64,000 nucleotides of DNA from Bacteroidetes bacterium GWF2_38_335 (GTDB taxonomy: Bacteria; Bacteroidota; Bacteroidia; Bacteroidales; GWF2-38-335). Made by a program: the position numbers and the translations under genes. This document shows, piece by piece, positions 45,538 through 54,059 of this stretch (position 1 is the stretch's first letter; each line of letters starts with the position of its first letter). Under the pieces are notes generated by a model that had not been told where the DNA came from, made no database searches, and saw only the letters and a program-made list of their open reading frames with translations. The stretch is taken from NCBI GenBank assembly GCA_001769535.1, contig MEOH01000023.1:16672-80671 (forward strand), in the 5' to 3' direction.

Positions 45538-48500
45538 CTATTGTTGTTTGCTTTTAACGAGTTTTTGCAAAGACACGATAGAATCTGTTTTAATCATTAT
45601 ATAATAAACCCCTTCAGGATAATCTGATAAATCAAAAGTAGCACTCGTTTTGATCAATCGGTCCGGGGTTAGCAATTCTCCAATTGAATTGTAAATGCAT
45701 ACTGATGAGTTTGTTTCTGCTCCTGATATTGTAAATGTACTATTCGTTGGGTTTGGAAATATTGTTATTCTCCGGGTAATATCTGTCCCGTTTATATTTA
45801 CGGTTGAAATACTAACGCATGAACTTGTATCTGAGCATGAGTTTTGGGTAATGACCACCGCATAATTCCCATTTTCTGTTGCAGTAAAGGAATGGAAAAT
45901 TTCTCCGAGAATGGGTTGGTAGTAATTATCACAATCTATCCATTGATATGTTGCCAGAACTTCATTTGCCATAATAGTATTTTCAAACAGACTGGTTGTT
46001 ATGTCAATTTCCGGATTAACCGTTAAATTGGTAGTAACTGTGCTATCGCATCCGTTGGCTGCAATCAAAACATCTGTATAAGTTCCGGTTGACGAGTATG
46101 TGTTGCTTCCAACTGTGATTGATTGACCGGCACAAAGGGTAAGGGTTTGGGAGCTTGAAATGGCAGGATTAACGGTCAGGTTGGTTGTTACTGTGCTGTC
46201 GCATCCGTTGACTGCTGTCAAAACATCGGTATATGTTCCGGTGGTTGAATAGGTATTGCTTCCAACTGTGATTGATTCACCGGAGCAAAGAGTCAGGGTT
46301 TGGGAGTTTGCTATGGCCGGATTGATAGTCAGGTTGGTTGTTACTGTGCTGTCACATCCGCTGGCTGCCGTCAAAACATCGGTATATGTTCCGGTGGCTG
46401 AATATGTATTGCTTCCAACTGTGATTGATTGACCGGCACAAAGAGTTAGGGTTTGGGAACTTGTAATGGTCGGGGCGACAGTCAGGTTGGTTGTTACTGT
46501 GCTGTCGCATCCATTGACTGCTGTCAAAACATCGGTATAAGTTCCTGTGGCGGAATAAGTATTGCTTCCTACTGTGATTGATTGACCGGCGCATAGGGTC
46601 AGGGTTTGGGAGTTTGCTATGGCCGGATTGATAGTCAGGTTGGTTGTTACTGTGCTGTCACATCCGCTGGCTGCAGTCAAAACATCGGTATATGTTCCGG
46701 TGGTTGAATAAGTATTGCTTCCAACTGTAATTGATTCACCGGAACAAAGGGTAAGGGTTTGGGTGCTTGTAATAGCCGGATTAACGGTCAGGTTGGTTGT
46801 TACTGTGCTGTCACATCCGCTGGCTGCCGTCAAAACATCGGTATATGTTCCGGTGGTTGAATAAGTATTGCTTCCAATAGTGATTGATTGACCGGAGCAT
46901 AAGGTCAGGGTTTGGGTGCTTGTAATGGCAGGATTAACGGTCAGGTTGGTTGTTACTGTGCTGTCACATCCGTTGACTGCAGTCAAAACATCGGTATATG
47001 TTCCGGTGGCTGAATAAGTATTGCTTCCAACTGTGATTGATTCACCGGAACAAAGGGTAAGGGTTTGGGTGCTTGTGACAGGAGGATTTATTGACAGGTT
47101 CAAGGTTACAACACTATCACAGCTTCCATCAATGTAAGTTTGGGTATAAACGCCAGGGGTTTTAAGGTAAATAGAATTAAAAAGCACACTGTCACCATAA
47201 CATAAAGTTTGCGAGTACGAATGTGTTATAGTGCATTCAATCCATTCGGTAGAACCTATATCCCTTCTTCCCGAAATTGGCCCATTTTGTGCATTTGACA
47301 AATCTGAAATATTGCCTAAATCAATAGCTACGCTACCGGTATTTGGCCTCATGGTTTTTGTAAACCCTCCATTGTTTCCCAACGAACCTAAATTTAATCC
47401 GGCAATTGTAACTCCCAGCTGATCAGAAGCTACACTGCCAATTACTGTGGAATTGCTAAAAATATTGTTCCCTTGGGATGTAATACTACTGGCAGAAGAA
47501 AAACTGTACAAATTGACCCCACTGTTATTGGCCACAATACTACTTTTAACTTCAAGATAAGATGAAGCTGCCAATTTTCCCTGTGAAAAGATACCACTCC
47601 CATTTCCATTATTGGTATTGTTGACAATGGTAGAATTTTTCACTTTGACATTACTGTTAAAACTAAAGCCCGATCCAAAACCCCATGCAGTTGAAAAAAT
47701 TCCGCCACATGTTGTAGAAGAACCTCCATTATTAGCAACAGTTGAATAATTAACTTCTAAGATACTTGAGGAATTTGCATTATCTGCAAAAACTTCCGAG
47801 TAAACCCCTCCATTGGAATTATTGAAAAAAGTACATCTGTTGCAATACATTTTCGACTCGGTGTTAACTGAAACCCCTAATGAAATATGGGCTGAAATTC
47901 CCAATCCTGTATTATTGGAAATTTCAGAATTATCAATATAAATATCAAATCTGTTCAAGCCACCAAAAGAAACAATGCTTTTCTTGATACCTCCTGTTGC
48001 AGAATTGTACTCAACTTTAGTGCTGTCCATGTTAAAATATCTGCCCTTACAGTATAAAGCCCCACCATCGTATGTTGATGAATTGCCCGATATAACTGAG
48101 CGCAAAAAAGAAAAAACTGAAGACCCGCCGCCGCCCAAATACATTGCGCCACCTGTGGTACCAGTGGTATTATTATAAAAATCTGTTTTATAAGCAGTGA
48201 TACTTTGAGCGTTTAAACAATATAAAGCCCCACCGTCAGATGTTGCCGAGTTATTCTCAAAGACCGTATTTGTCAGGGTTATATCCCCATATTCAAAATA
48301 GGCAGCACCACCTTTGGCTGTTGCAACATTATCCCTGAAAAAAGAATTAGACACCGTTATGGCTGGACTTGAGTAACAATATATGGCTCCCCCGTTTGAT
48401 GCCCTGCCGTTTATAAGAACCAAACTATCCAAAACCAAACTTGATCCTTGAAAATTAAAGATACGATACAAATTTTGTCCACTAATGCATAAAGTATCAG

Positions 48501-48747
48501 AGCTATTATACAAACCGATAATAACAATATCATTAGTTATAATAATTTCAGAAGCCAGTTTTATTGTATCACTACCCCCAGAAATCAATGCTGGTAAAAA
48601 CCTGATGGTATCAGATGATGCAGCACTTAAAACGGCATTACGAAGTGAACCGGCGCCGGTATTGTTTTTATTTGTAACAACAATAACATTTGCATTTGCC
48701 CAAATACTTAAAAGCATTATAGCAGTTAAAATCAATCCTTTTTTCAT
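45538..48747 (-). CDS. Repetitive beta-helix adhesin-like protein with T9SS sorting domain
   Basis: A 1069-residue protein with a signal peptide (ending WANA). Residues 20-490 are a right-handed parallel beta-helix of the Pmp/choice-of-anchor-Q kind: GAGSLRNAVLSAASSDTIRF at the start, then repeated GGAxYxxxGxxTxxNTxFxxNSATSDGGALY-type turns. A degenerate unit (SYSQTLCYGDSVLF) leads into seven near-identical 51-residue repeats (QTLTLCAGQSITVGSNTYS ... NGCDSTVTTNLTVNP). The end is a T9SS type A domain (ITIFPNPTNSTFTI to SLQKLVKSKQQ). Likely a long surface stalk with an adhesive or pectate-lyase-like head; no enzymatic residues are evident. Confidence 0.88.
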   Translation of the reverse strand: MKKGLILTAIMLLSIWANANVIVVTNKNNTGAGSLRNAVLSAASSDTIRFLPALISGGSDTIKLASEIIITNDIVIIGLYNSSDTLCISGQNLYRIFNFQGSSLVLDSLVLINGRASNGGAIYCYSSPAITVSNSFFRDNVATAKGGAAYFEYGDITLTNTVFENNSATSDGGALYCLNAQSITAYKTDFYNNTTGTTGGAMYLGGGGSSVFSFLRSVISGNSSTYDGGALYCKGRYFNMDSTKVEYNSATGGIKKSIVSFGGLNRFDIYIDNSEISNNTGLGISAHISLGVSVNTESKMYCNRCTFFNNSNGGVYSEVFADNANSSSILEVNYSTVANNGGSSTTCGGIFSTAWGFGSGFSFNSNVKVKNSTIVNNTNNGNGSGIFSQGKLAASSYLEVKSSIVANNSGVNLYSFSSASSITSQGNNIFSNSTVIGSVASDQLGVTIAGLNLGSLGNNGGFTKTMRPNTGSVAIDLGNISDLSNAQNGPISGRRDIGSTEWIECTITHSYSQTLCYGDSVLFNSIYLKTPGVYTQTYIDGSCDSVVTLNLSINPPVTSTQTLTLCSGESITVGSNTYSATGTYTDVLTAVNGCDSTVTTNLTVNPAITSTQTLTLCSGQSITIGSNTYSTTGTYTDVLTAASGCDSTVTTNLTVNPAITSTQTLTLCSGESITVGSNTYSTTGTYTDVLTAASGCDSTVTTNLTINPAIANSQTLTLCAGQSITVGSNTYSATGTYTDVLTAVNGCDSTVTTNLTVAPTITSSQTLTLCAGQSITVGSNTYSATGTYTDVLTAASGCDSTVTTNLTINPAIANSQTLTLCSGESITVGSNTYSTTGTYTDVLTAVNGCDSTVTTNLTVNPAISSSQTLTLCAGQSITVGSNTYSSTGTYTDVLIAANGCDSTVTTNLTVNPEIDITTSLFENTIMANEVLATYQWIDCDNYYQPILGEIFHSFTATENGNYAVVITQNSCSDTSSCVSISTVNINGTDITRRITIFPNPTNSTFTISGAETNSSVCIYNSIGELLTPDRLIKTSATFDLSDYPEGVYYIMIKTDSIVSLQKLVKSKQQ
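46015..47085 (-). repeat. Seven tandem 153-bp repeats inside the adhesin gene
   Basis: The repeat period is exactly 153 bp (51 codons), seen for example from the CTGTGCTGTC boxes at 46191 and 46344. Units differ mainly at SGE/AGQ, SATG/STTG/SSTG and AVN/AAS choices, which combine in different orders, as expected from recombination among units. Each encodes two Cys. An eighth, diverged unit precedes them on the protein. Confidence 0.92.
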
Positions 48748-48802
48748 ATTAATTGTGATAATTATTTTTCAATCCTATTCATTACAAACAGAATACATTT
48801 GT

Positions 48803-49375
48803 TTAGTGATTGTTCCCTTGCAGATAAAAAGTGGCTTTGGTATATAAATCATCAAAATTCCCAACAGAAAGTTTGTTACTACATATTAAGGGCTTTCCAC
48901 CCTTAAGATTTTCTTTAAGAAAGGCTTTTTTCGCACCTGATTGTGCTTTGATAATAACTTCGATGTCTTTAAAGAAAAAAGCAATTTCAATCTTCCCGTT
49001 TTTGTTGTTTTTTTCGATGTGATCAATGTTGCTCCATTCAACTATGGTTTTTTTGATCATTTGCTGGTTAATAAACAATCCGTTTTGAGACAAGGCAAGG
49101 GATGGATTTTTCCTGTCAACCATCATTAAAACCAACAGGAATGAAACGGGACCGGCAATTCCGATATATATTCCCCACCAATATAAAGTAACCGGCCAGC
49201 CAGATTGATAGGTCTGTCCTTTTAAGTTGGTTACGGTACGGGAGTATTCATCCCAGAATATATTGCCAATCAAATGACATGCCCATGCAATTACTGTTAT
49301 TACGATAATTGAGATAAATACCTTTTTCAATTGTTGTTTGTCGGGCCAGATTTCAATTTCAAATTTTGGTGTCAT
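48803..49375 (-). CDS. Membrane protein with C-terminal PH-like domain (STM3941-like)
   Basis: A 190-residue protein with two membrane spans (about residues 19-39 and 66-85) and a cytoplasmic C-terminal half (LSQNGLFINQQMIKKTIVEWSNIDHIEKNN...IEVIIK) that resembles bacterial PH-like proteins of the STM3941 family. Function unknown. Its upstream region carries the conserved element at 49455-49512, 80 to 137 bases before the start. Confidence 0.6.
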   Translation of the reverse strand: MTPKFEIEIWPDKQQLKKVFISIIVITVIAWACHLIGNIFWDEYSRTVTNLKGQTYQSGWPVTLYWWGIYIGIAGPVSFLLVLMMVDRKNPSLALSQNGLFINQQMIKKTIVEWSNIDHIEKNNKNGKIEIAFFFKDIEVIIKAQSGAKKAFLKENLKGGKPLICSNKLSVGNFDDLYTKATFYLQGNNH

Positions 49376-49454
49376 GAGCTTTTAATTTAAATTATTTCTA
49401 ACACAGTGTTTTTTTAACTATTGATAACCATAAATCAGTATGCTCAATATTATG

Positions 49455-49512
49455 GGTGCAAAGTTTAAATATTGCCCATTAAAATCATAACCATTGGGAA
49501 CATTTTTGAAAC
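49455..49512 (-). promoter_or_regulatory. Conserved promoter-type element, copy A
   Basis: The plus strand reads GGTGCAAAGT (49455-49464), then 25 bases, then ACCATTGGGAACATTTT (49490-49506) followed by TGAAAC. On the minus strand this is a conserved upstream site, then TTTGC as a -7-like box, upstream of the gene starting at 49375. GCAAA begins exactly 32 bases before ACC, as in copies B and C. Candidate LytTR-type activator site. Confidence 0.6.
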
Positions 49513-49554
49513 GATAATAAGCAAAGTCGTCAGATTCGGGAAACAATTCAGGTT

Positions 49555-49941
49555 TTAAGGGTGTGCAAAATCTGCCGCTTGGATTCCGGTAATCGTAAAA
49601 TGATTATCTTCAACCAGTTTCACTTCCAGTTCAAAGGTTTCATCATTGGCACACCATAAGTGATAAATTAACCTGTTTTCCAGACACCCGCATTCAATAA
49701 ATTTAAACCCATGATGCAATGTTTCTTTTATTTTCAGAAGCTGGTTTTCTGCTTCTATTGAAATATGAACAGATTTGTCGTTATAGACATAATTGATCAA
49801 GGTCGTTTCAACTTCTTTTTGCTTTATTTGCTTGCACAAATCGCATTCTTTCCTTAATTCCTGTGCTCTTGAGCAACCAAAAGTAACCACCATCAAAAAG
49901 CCAAAGAACATCCTGAAGATTTTATTATGGGGTGTAATCAT
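49555..49941 (-). CDS. Small envelope protein of unknown function, possible lipoprotein
   Basis: A 128-residue protein with an N-terminal export segment (MFFGFLMVVTFGCS, lipobox TFGC, although 'FGC' is only a fair match). Two Cys pairs are visible (ECDLCKQIKQ and ECGCLENRL). No family is recognised. The gap to the next gene upstream is 120 bases. Confidence 0.5.
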   Translation of the reverse strand: MITPHNKIFRMFFGFLMVVTFGCSRAQELRKECDLCKQIKQKEVETTLINYVYNDKSVHISIEAENQLLKIKETLHHGFKFIECGCLENRLIYHLWCANDETFELEVKLVEDNHFTITGIQAADFAHP

Positions 49942-50061
49942 GTCATGTTGTTTTAATATTCTTGATTTAGCAAATTGCCATCAGCATCAATCTTTATACT
50001 TGAAGCGATCAACTTGATTTACTTATATAATTCTGAATTGTTCATTGAAGGTACACAAGCA

Positions 50062-50442
50062 TCAAATTCCCTTTTTTGCTTCATCAATTGCGATTGGCCA
50101 CTCATCACGATCAGTTTTCTTTACGTTGAGCATAAGTTTATATTCATTGTTTTGTTTATCGCTTATCACAAGCCTTTTCGAGAATCCAAACCGTTTGAAT
50201 CTGTGATTGGCATCTGTAAGCGGAATGTCAAAAATGTTTTCTTCTTCCTGTTTATCGTAGCCCATGGCCTTTTCCATTTTATCCCTGATAATATTTCCGA
50301 CCGCACCATGGTTAAATTTTACACGGGCCTGAGTTCCTGAGAACAAAATCCTTTTGTTTGTCAAAACCAAGAAGCCCTCGATCATGTTGGTGGCTGATTT
50401 AAAGTATTGGGCCTTTGCTTCCTTTATTACTTTTTCTTCCAT
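50062..50442 (-). CDS. GRAM/PH-like small cytoplasmic protein
   Basis: A 126-residue protein without export signal. The pattern NMIEGFLVLTNKRILFSG near residue 20 and FSKRLVISDKQNNEYKLML near 90 fits a bacterial GRAM/PH-like fold, which in other proteins binds lipids or peptides. Function unknown. The conserved element B lies 100 to 157 bases upstream of the start. Confidence 0.55.
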   Translation of the reverse strand: MEEKVIKEAKAQYFKSATNMIEGFLVLTNKRILFSGTQARVKFNHGAVGNIIRDKMEKAMGYDKQEEENIFDIPLTDANHRFKRFGFSKRLVISDKQNNEYKLMLNVKKTDRDEWPIAIDEAKKGI

Positions 50443-50541
50443 TGTACTGTTTTATTATTGTTTTACGTAAACAGCAAACTCCGTTTGCCAAAATTCAATT
50501 TTGTTTCTTCTGATCCAATTTTTCTATTTTCATTTGTTATA

Positions 50542-50599
50542 GGTGCAAAGTATGAATAATTATCACTTAAACCAAAACCATTGGGAACATTTTTGAAAC
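50542..50599 (-). promoter_or_regulatory. Conserved promoter-type element, copy B
   Basis: Plus-strand GGTGCAAAGT (50542-50551), 25 bases, then ACCATTGGGAACATTTT (50577-50593) followed by TGAAAC. It is identical to copy A in both boxes and in spacing, while the bases between them differ. It lies upstream of the minus-strand gene starting at 50442. Confidence 0.65.
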
Positions 50600-50727
50600 A
50601 TTAAAGAGCGTATCGTGTGGGGTGTTAGCGTCTGATTTACACTTCCATTCAATCAATCCGGTTATAAATTGCACCTCAAGAAATCATTACAAAACTAATG
50701 CTGTGAGTACAAACCATGAAATACCAT

Positions 50728-51234
50728 CTATTGCAAATTTATTCTTCCTTGAATTCGCAAAATATAACTTGTATCATCATAAAAAGCATCCATCCTTCTC
50801 TGTTGGGTTGACTTGAATATAGGGTGCTGTTTATTTGAAATATATGCAAGCTTCTTTTTAAAATTATCAGCAATTTCAGTATCTTCAAATGATTCAATAG
50901 TTGATTTTAATTGAGGTATGGCATCTTCAACCCAAGCATTTCCCTGTGCATCTCTATCTTTTAATTCAACAAAAATGACAGTTGAATTATAGGTTAACAT
51001 TCCATCACATCTTTGTTTCATCTTGCCATCTGATCTAAATATATCAATACAATTATCAATGGCCGTGAAAGTAACTTGTTTTTGACTTTCATTTTCCACA
51101 ACTGCAATCCAATTTGCTCCATTCAATTCGTCAATGTAAGCAGGATTCTTTGCAGGAGCCGGGTCATCACAAAGTCCAAATGTCCTTTTGCTTGAATTTG
51201 TCTGACATTTCGATTTACAAAAGTTAATAATCAT
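50728..51234 (-). CDS. PD-(D/E)XK-like nuclease, partner of the upstream ATPase
   Basis: A 168-residue protein that I cannot assign to a named family. Its core reads QRCDGMLTYNSTVIFVELKD near residue 75: an Asp, then a short strand, then Glu-Leu-Lys, matching the PD-(D/E)XK nuclease active site (D-x(n)-ExK). A Gln in DAIPQLKSTI follows, as the motif often has, and then the strand KKLAYISNKQHP. Basic residues (QQRRMDAF) lie near the end. The start overlaps the ATPase stop by four bases (51231-51234), so the two are translationally coupled. Likely a DNA or RNA nuclease controlled by the ATPase. The function is inferred. Confidence 0.6.
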   Translation of the reverse strand: MIINFCKSKCQTNSSKRTFGLCDDPAPAKNPAYIDELNGANWIAVVENESQKQVTFTAIDNCIDIFRSDGKMKQRCDGMLTYNSTVIFVELKDRDAQGNAWVEDAIPQLKSTIESFEDTEIADNFKKKLAYISNKQHPIFKSTQQRRMDAFYDDTSYILRIQGRINLQ

Positions 51235-52490
51235 ATACCCTGTTGTATTTCTAATAGTTGAGCAAATAATTCGTTTGAATCTTCTAAATTAAAATTCAAC
51301 TGGTTTTCATCAGAAGGCAGGCCTTTGTAATCAGGTAGTTTTTTGATTGATCCATCTCTTTCATTTAATTCAAATATTATCAAATCATCTGCCTTTACTG
51401 CTGAAGCTATAGGAACAATTTCATTTGTTTGTAAATACTCAGGATCACTTAATTTATACTTGTTTTTTCTTAATAATTTATAAATGTTGTCAGCTTTAAC
51501 AGACAATGTCAAATAATTTATTAAATATGGGCTATGGGTTGTCATGATCAATTTATTGCCCTCATTCATATTGTTAAATTCCAAAAGACTAAAAAGCATT
51601 TGCTTTTGTGATGTGGGAAAAAGATTTTGCTCCGGTTCTTCAACAATATTAATAAAAGCTGATTTATTAAATTTGTGAGATAAAACTGATAAAGCAACTC
51701 TTCTTTGCTCTTCGGTCAATGATTCGTTGTCCCAAATTTCCTCAACACCTTTTCTAAAACGCTCAAGTTCTTCGGTACTCATTGATTCTTGTGATACCTG
51801 TGATTGTTTTTTTACTGAATTAGCAAGGAACCAAGAAACTAAATACAATGGAACCAATGACTGAAAACCACTTGATGCCTCGGTCAAACGCAATTTATAG
51901 TTATTTCCTTTAATGTTAACAATGTCATTTAATTTGTCATATTCAATATCCACATCATTTATTGGCAAACGCATTGCTCCTTTTATTTCATTTTTTGCCT
52001 TATCAAATTCAGATAAAAATTCTTTTAATGAATCTGAAGATAATTTTAATTCTTTCGGACTTTTAACATTTGCAATGAAATTCCTTTCAGCGGGAACGTA
52101 CATTATTTGCGGCAGGTAATAATTATGTTTTTTATTTTCAATAATTTCAAGCAAACCAGTCCTGTATTTAATAGTATAAGCTTCGCCTTCATAGTCAAAT
52201 TCTGTATTATCAAATAAACCTTCAAAGCCATCAAAATAGTTCTCCAGTCTGTGATAATTCAAAAACTGGTTTTTCAACCTGTTTTTTTTCTCAAACCACT
52301 TTTTCTGATAGTCACCTCTTACCAACGCCTTTTCAATCCAAGTGAAAGTCGAAATCAACTTAGCAACCGTACTTTTACCAGAACCTTGGTTGCCGATAAA
52401 AATCGTGACTTTATTTATTTCAAGCCATCCATCATTCTCCAAACAACCCTCTTTTATTGGCCCAAAGTTTTTTATTCTAATTCTACTCAT
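51231..52490 (-). CDS. AAA/ABC-type ATPase (AAA_15/AAA_21-like) of a two-gene module
   Basis: A 419-residue SMC/ABC-like ATPase. The start is MSRIRIKNFGPIKEG, typical of OLD/AbiL/RloA-type ATPases. Walker A is IGNQGSGKSTVAKLIS (residues ~32-47), the signature-like loop is LTEASSGFQSLVPLYL (~200), Walker B is FINIVEEPEQNLFPTSQ (~280) and the H-loop is TTHSPYLINYL (~315). No TOPRIM domain follows it, unlike OLD nucleases. The downstream gene encodes a PD-(D/E)XK-like protein. ATPases of this type sense phage or foreign DNA in several defence systems (PARIS, Septu, Abi). Confidence 0.85.
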   Translation of the reverse strand: MSRIRIKNFGPIKEGCLENDGWLEINKVTIFIGNQGSGKSTVAKLISTFTWIEKALVRGDYQKKWFEKKNRLKNQFLNYHRLENYFDGFEGLFDNTEFDYEGEAYTIKYRTGLLEIIENKKHNYYLPQIMYVPAERNFIANVKSPKELKLSSDSLKEFLSEFDKAKNEIKGAMRLPINDVDIEYDKLNDIVNIKGNNYKLRLTEASSGFQSLVPLYLVSWFLANSVKKQSQVSQESMSTEELERFRKGVEEIWDNESLTEEQRRVALSVLSHKFNKSAFINIVEEPEQNLFPTSQKQMLFSLLEFNNMNEGNKLIMTTHSPYLINYLTLSVKADNIYKLLRKNKYKLSDPEYLQTNEIVPIASAVKADDLIIFELNERDGSIKKLPDYKGLPSDENQLNFNLEDSNELFAQLLEIQQGI

Positions 52491-52792
52491 ATTATTAGTT
52501 TTCTAATTATAATAATTATTATCAATTATTTATTTTCATACACCACCAAAACCTGCCACATTTTTAGATATTTACAATTTCTTTTTACTTCGATTATTTC
52601 CATACAATACTACTAAAAAAAAACAAACCAACCAAAAAGCAATCTATTCATAAAATATACTCCCAATAAAAATTCAAGAGCTTTTGTAATCCTTCACCTC
52701 TGTTAATATTCCCAAAAACCCTAAATTGTACCCGCTCCACTTTTGAATAATACTAAATTGTTTTTAGAAAGTAATAAGTATTCAAAGGCCTC
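52491..52792. other. AT-rich intergenic region, no gene seen
   Basis: About 300 bases, very AT-rich, between the ATPase gene and the convergent-side esterase stop. No RNA structure or good promoter was found. The segment probably contains the ATPase promoter and the end of the esterase transcript. Confidence 0.5.
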
Positions 52793-53887
52793 CTATTTAT
52801 CAAACCCCTTTTTCCATTCAATCAAATCCTTGTTGTTCGGGTAAATCTCTAATCCTTTATCTATTACTTCTTCAGAAAACTGTAGTGATTTTTCATTAAA
52901 AAGGTGATTGTAATCATTCTCATAAGCTGAGGCAATGCTAAAGAAAAAGGATAAACCCGGCAGCAGTTCATAGCTGTATTTTTCGGATAGCTTATTATAT
53001 TCGCCAAAAAACTTTTCCCAGGGTACTTTTTCGCTGTTTGTTTTTGAATTAATGATTTCAAAACAATTATGAATGCATCTCTCGTAATCCGAAAATATAT
53101 CAACCAAGCTCAAAATAACAGTCTGAGAGGGCGTAGTGGTATGAGATGCATTTAATTTGAAATATTTCCATTGCAGGTTTTTTGGAACAGGTTTGGTTTT
53201 TAAATAATCAGCCAAACTGTCGCATGCACTTTCATGCATGTCTCCATGGCTTTCTAATCCCGATGAAAAATAAATAAAATGGTTCTTTTGGATTTTTGAC
53301 AAAGTATCCAAATAGCTTCTAAATTGTTGCTTTTGATACTTGTCGTTAAAATCAAAATTGGAGGCACTGCTTGCAATTACACCATTAAAAAAATCAGGTC
53401 GCCTCGAAATGGCATAAAGTGAGAAAATGGCAGTCCGGGAGTGGCCGATCAACAGGTTAAACCCTGAAACCCGATATTCCTTTTTTAACTCAAGGTACAG
53501 TTCCCTGGTAATAAAGTCAATAAGTTTATCGGCTTTTCCATTTAAAGTATCAGGGACAGTCCATTTTGTCCTTTTTTGAGGATCAAAAGAGATACCAATA
53601 ACAATGGCATTGGGAATGGTTCCAAATGTTGTTAAGTAATCAATGGTATGAAGGTTATAATGATAATTTACAGTATTTTGTTTGTCAAGCAGATAAAAAA
53701 CAGGGTAGGAAACCATTTGGGAACATGAGTATTCAATGGGTAATAATATCTCAACAGATACTGAATCATTTAAAAATTTCGAAAAGCAGGTTTTTCTGAC
53801 CGGCTCATCCAAGGATTCATATAATTGTGATTTCGCATCAAAAAAAACAAGCAAAAAGAACACTGAAAGCAAAAAGTATTTCATCAT
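52793..53887 (-). CDS. Exported alpha/beta-hydrolase (IroE/esterase-D-like)
   Basis: A 364-residue protein with signal peptide (ending FDAKSQ). Residues 25-275 match putative-esterase (Fes/IroE/YbbA-type) hydrolases: FYLLDKQNTVNYHYNLHTID, NAIVIGISFD, the nucleophile elbow LIGHSRTAIFSLYA (Gly-His-Ser), and the catalytic His in LNASHTTTPSQ. A C-terminal 90-residue helical extension follows. Siderophore or antibiotic ester is a typical substrate; none can be named here. Element C lies 51 to 102 bases upstream of the start. Confidence 0.8.
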   Translation of the reverse strand: MMKYFLLSVFFLLVFFDAKSQLYESLDEPVRKTCFSKFLNDSVSVEILLPIEYSCSQMVSYPVFYLLDKQNTVNYHYNLHTIDYLTTFGTIPNAIVIGISFDPQKRTKWTVPDTLNGKADKLIDFITRELYLELKKEYRVSGFNLLIGHSRTAIFSLYAISRRPDFFNGVIASSASNFDFNDKYQKQQFRSYLDTLSKIQKNHFIYFSSGLESHGDMHESACDSLADYLKTKPVPKNLQWKYFKLNASHTTTPSQTVILSLVDIFSDYERCIHNCFEIINSKTNSEKVPWEKFFGEYNKLSEKYSYELLPGLSFFFSIASAYENDYNHLFNEKSLQFSEEVIDKGLEIYPNNKDLIEWKKGFDK

Positions 53888-53937
53888 AACGGATCAATTT
53901 TGAGCATTACCGATCGTTCTGGCAAATTAACCGCAAA

Positions 53938-53989
53938 ATAGCAAAAATTGCTGTTATAAATTGTTGTTTTTTACCGTTTGGAACATTTT
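53938..53989 (-). promoter_or_regulatory. Conserved promoter-type element, copy C
   Basis: The plus strand has GCAAA at 53941-53945 and ACCGTTTGGAACATTTT at 53973-53989. The distance from GCAAA to ACC is 32 bases, the same as in copies A and B. ACCGTTTGG matches the published LytTR half-site form [TA][AC][CA]GTTN[AG][TG] exactly. It is upstream of the esterase gene and 70 bases from the LytS-type kinase start on the other strand. Confidence 0.6.
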
Positions 53990-54028
53990 ATTTCCAAAAA
54001 CCGGTTAAGGTCACATTTGCAAAATACC

Positions 54029-54053
54029 AATGTTCCATATTTTGTATATTTGC
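54029..54053 (+). promoter_or_regulatory. Promoter region of the LytS/LytTR operon
   Basis: TATATTTG at 54045-54052 (followed by C) is a strong -7 box. AATGTTCC at 54029-54036 is the reverse complement of the GGAACATT core of the nearby element C. The -7 box is only seven bases from the chosen ATG at 54060, so the mRNA would be almost leaderless. Confidence 0.55.
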
Positions 54054-54059
54054 ATAGCA

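Noticed and set aside
46015-47085. CRISPR array
   Set aside because: The repeats are 153 bp, in frame, coding and contiguous without unique spacers.
50728-52490. PARIS or Septu defence system
   Set aside because: The partner protein shows neither TOPRIM/DUF4435 nor HNH residues; only the ATPase type is similar.
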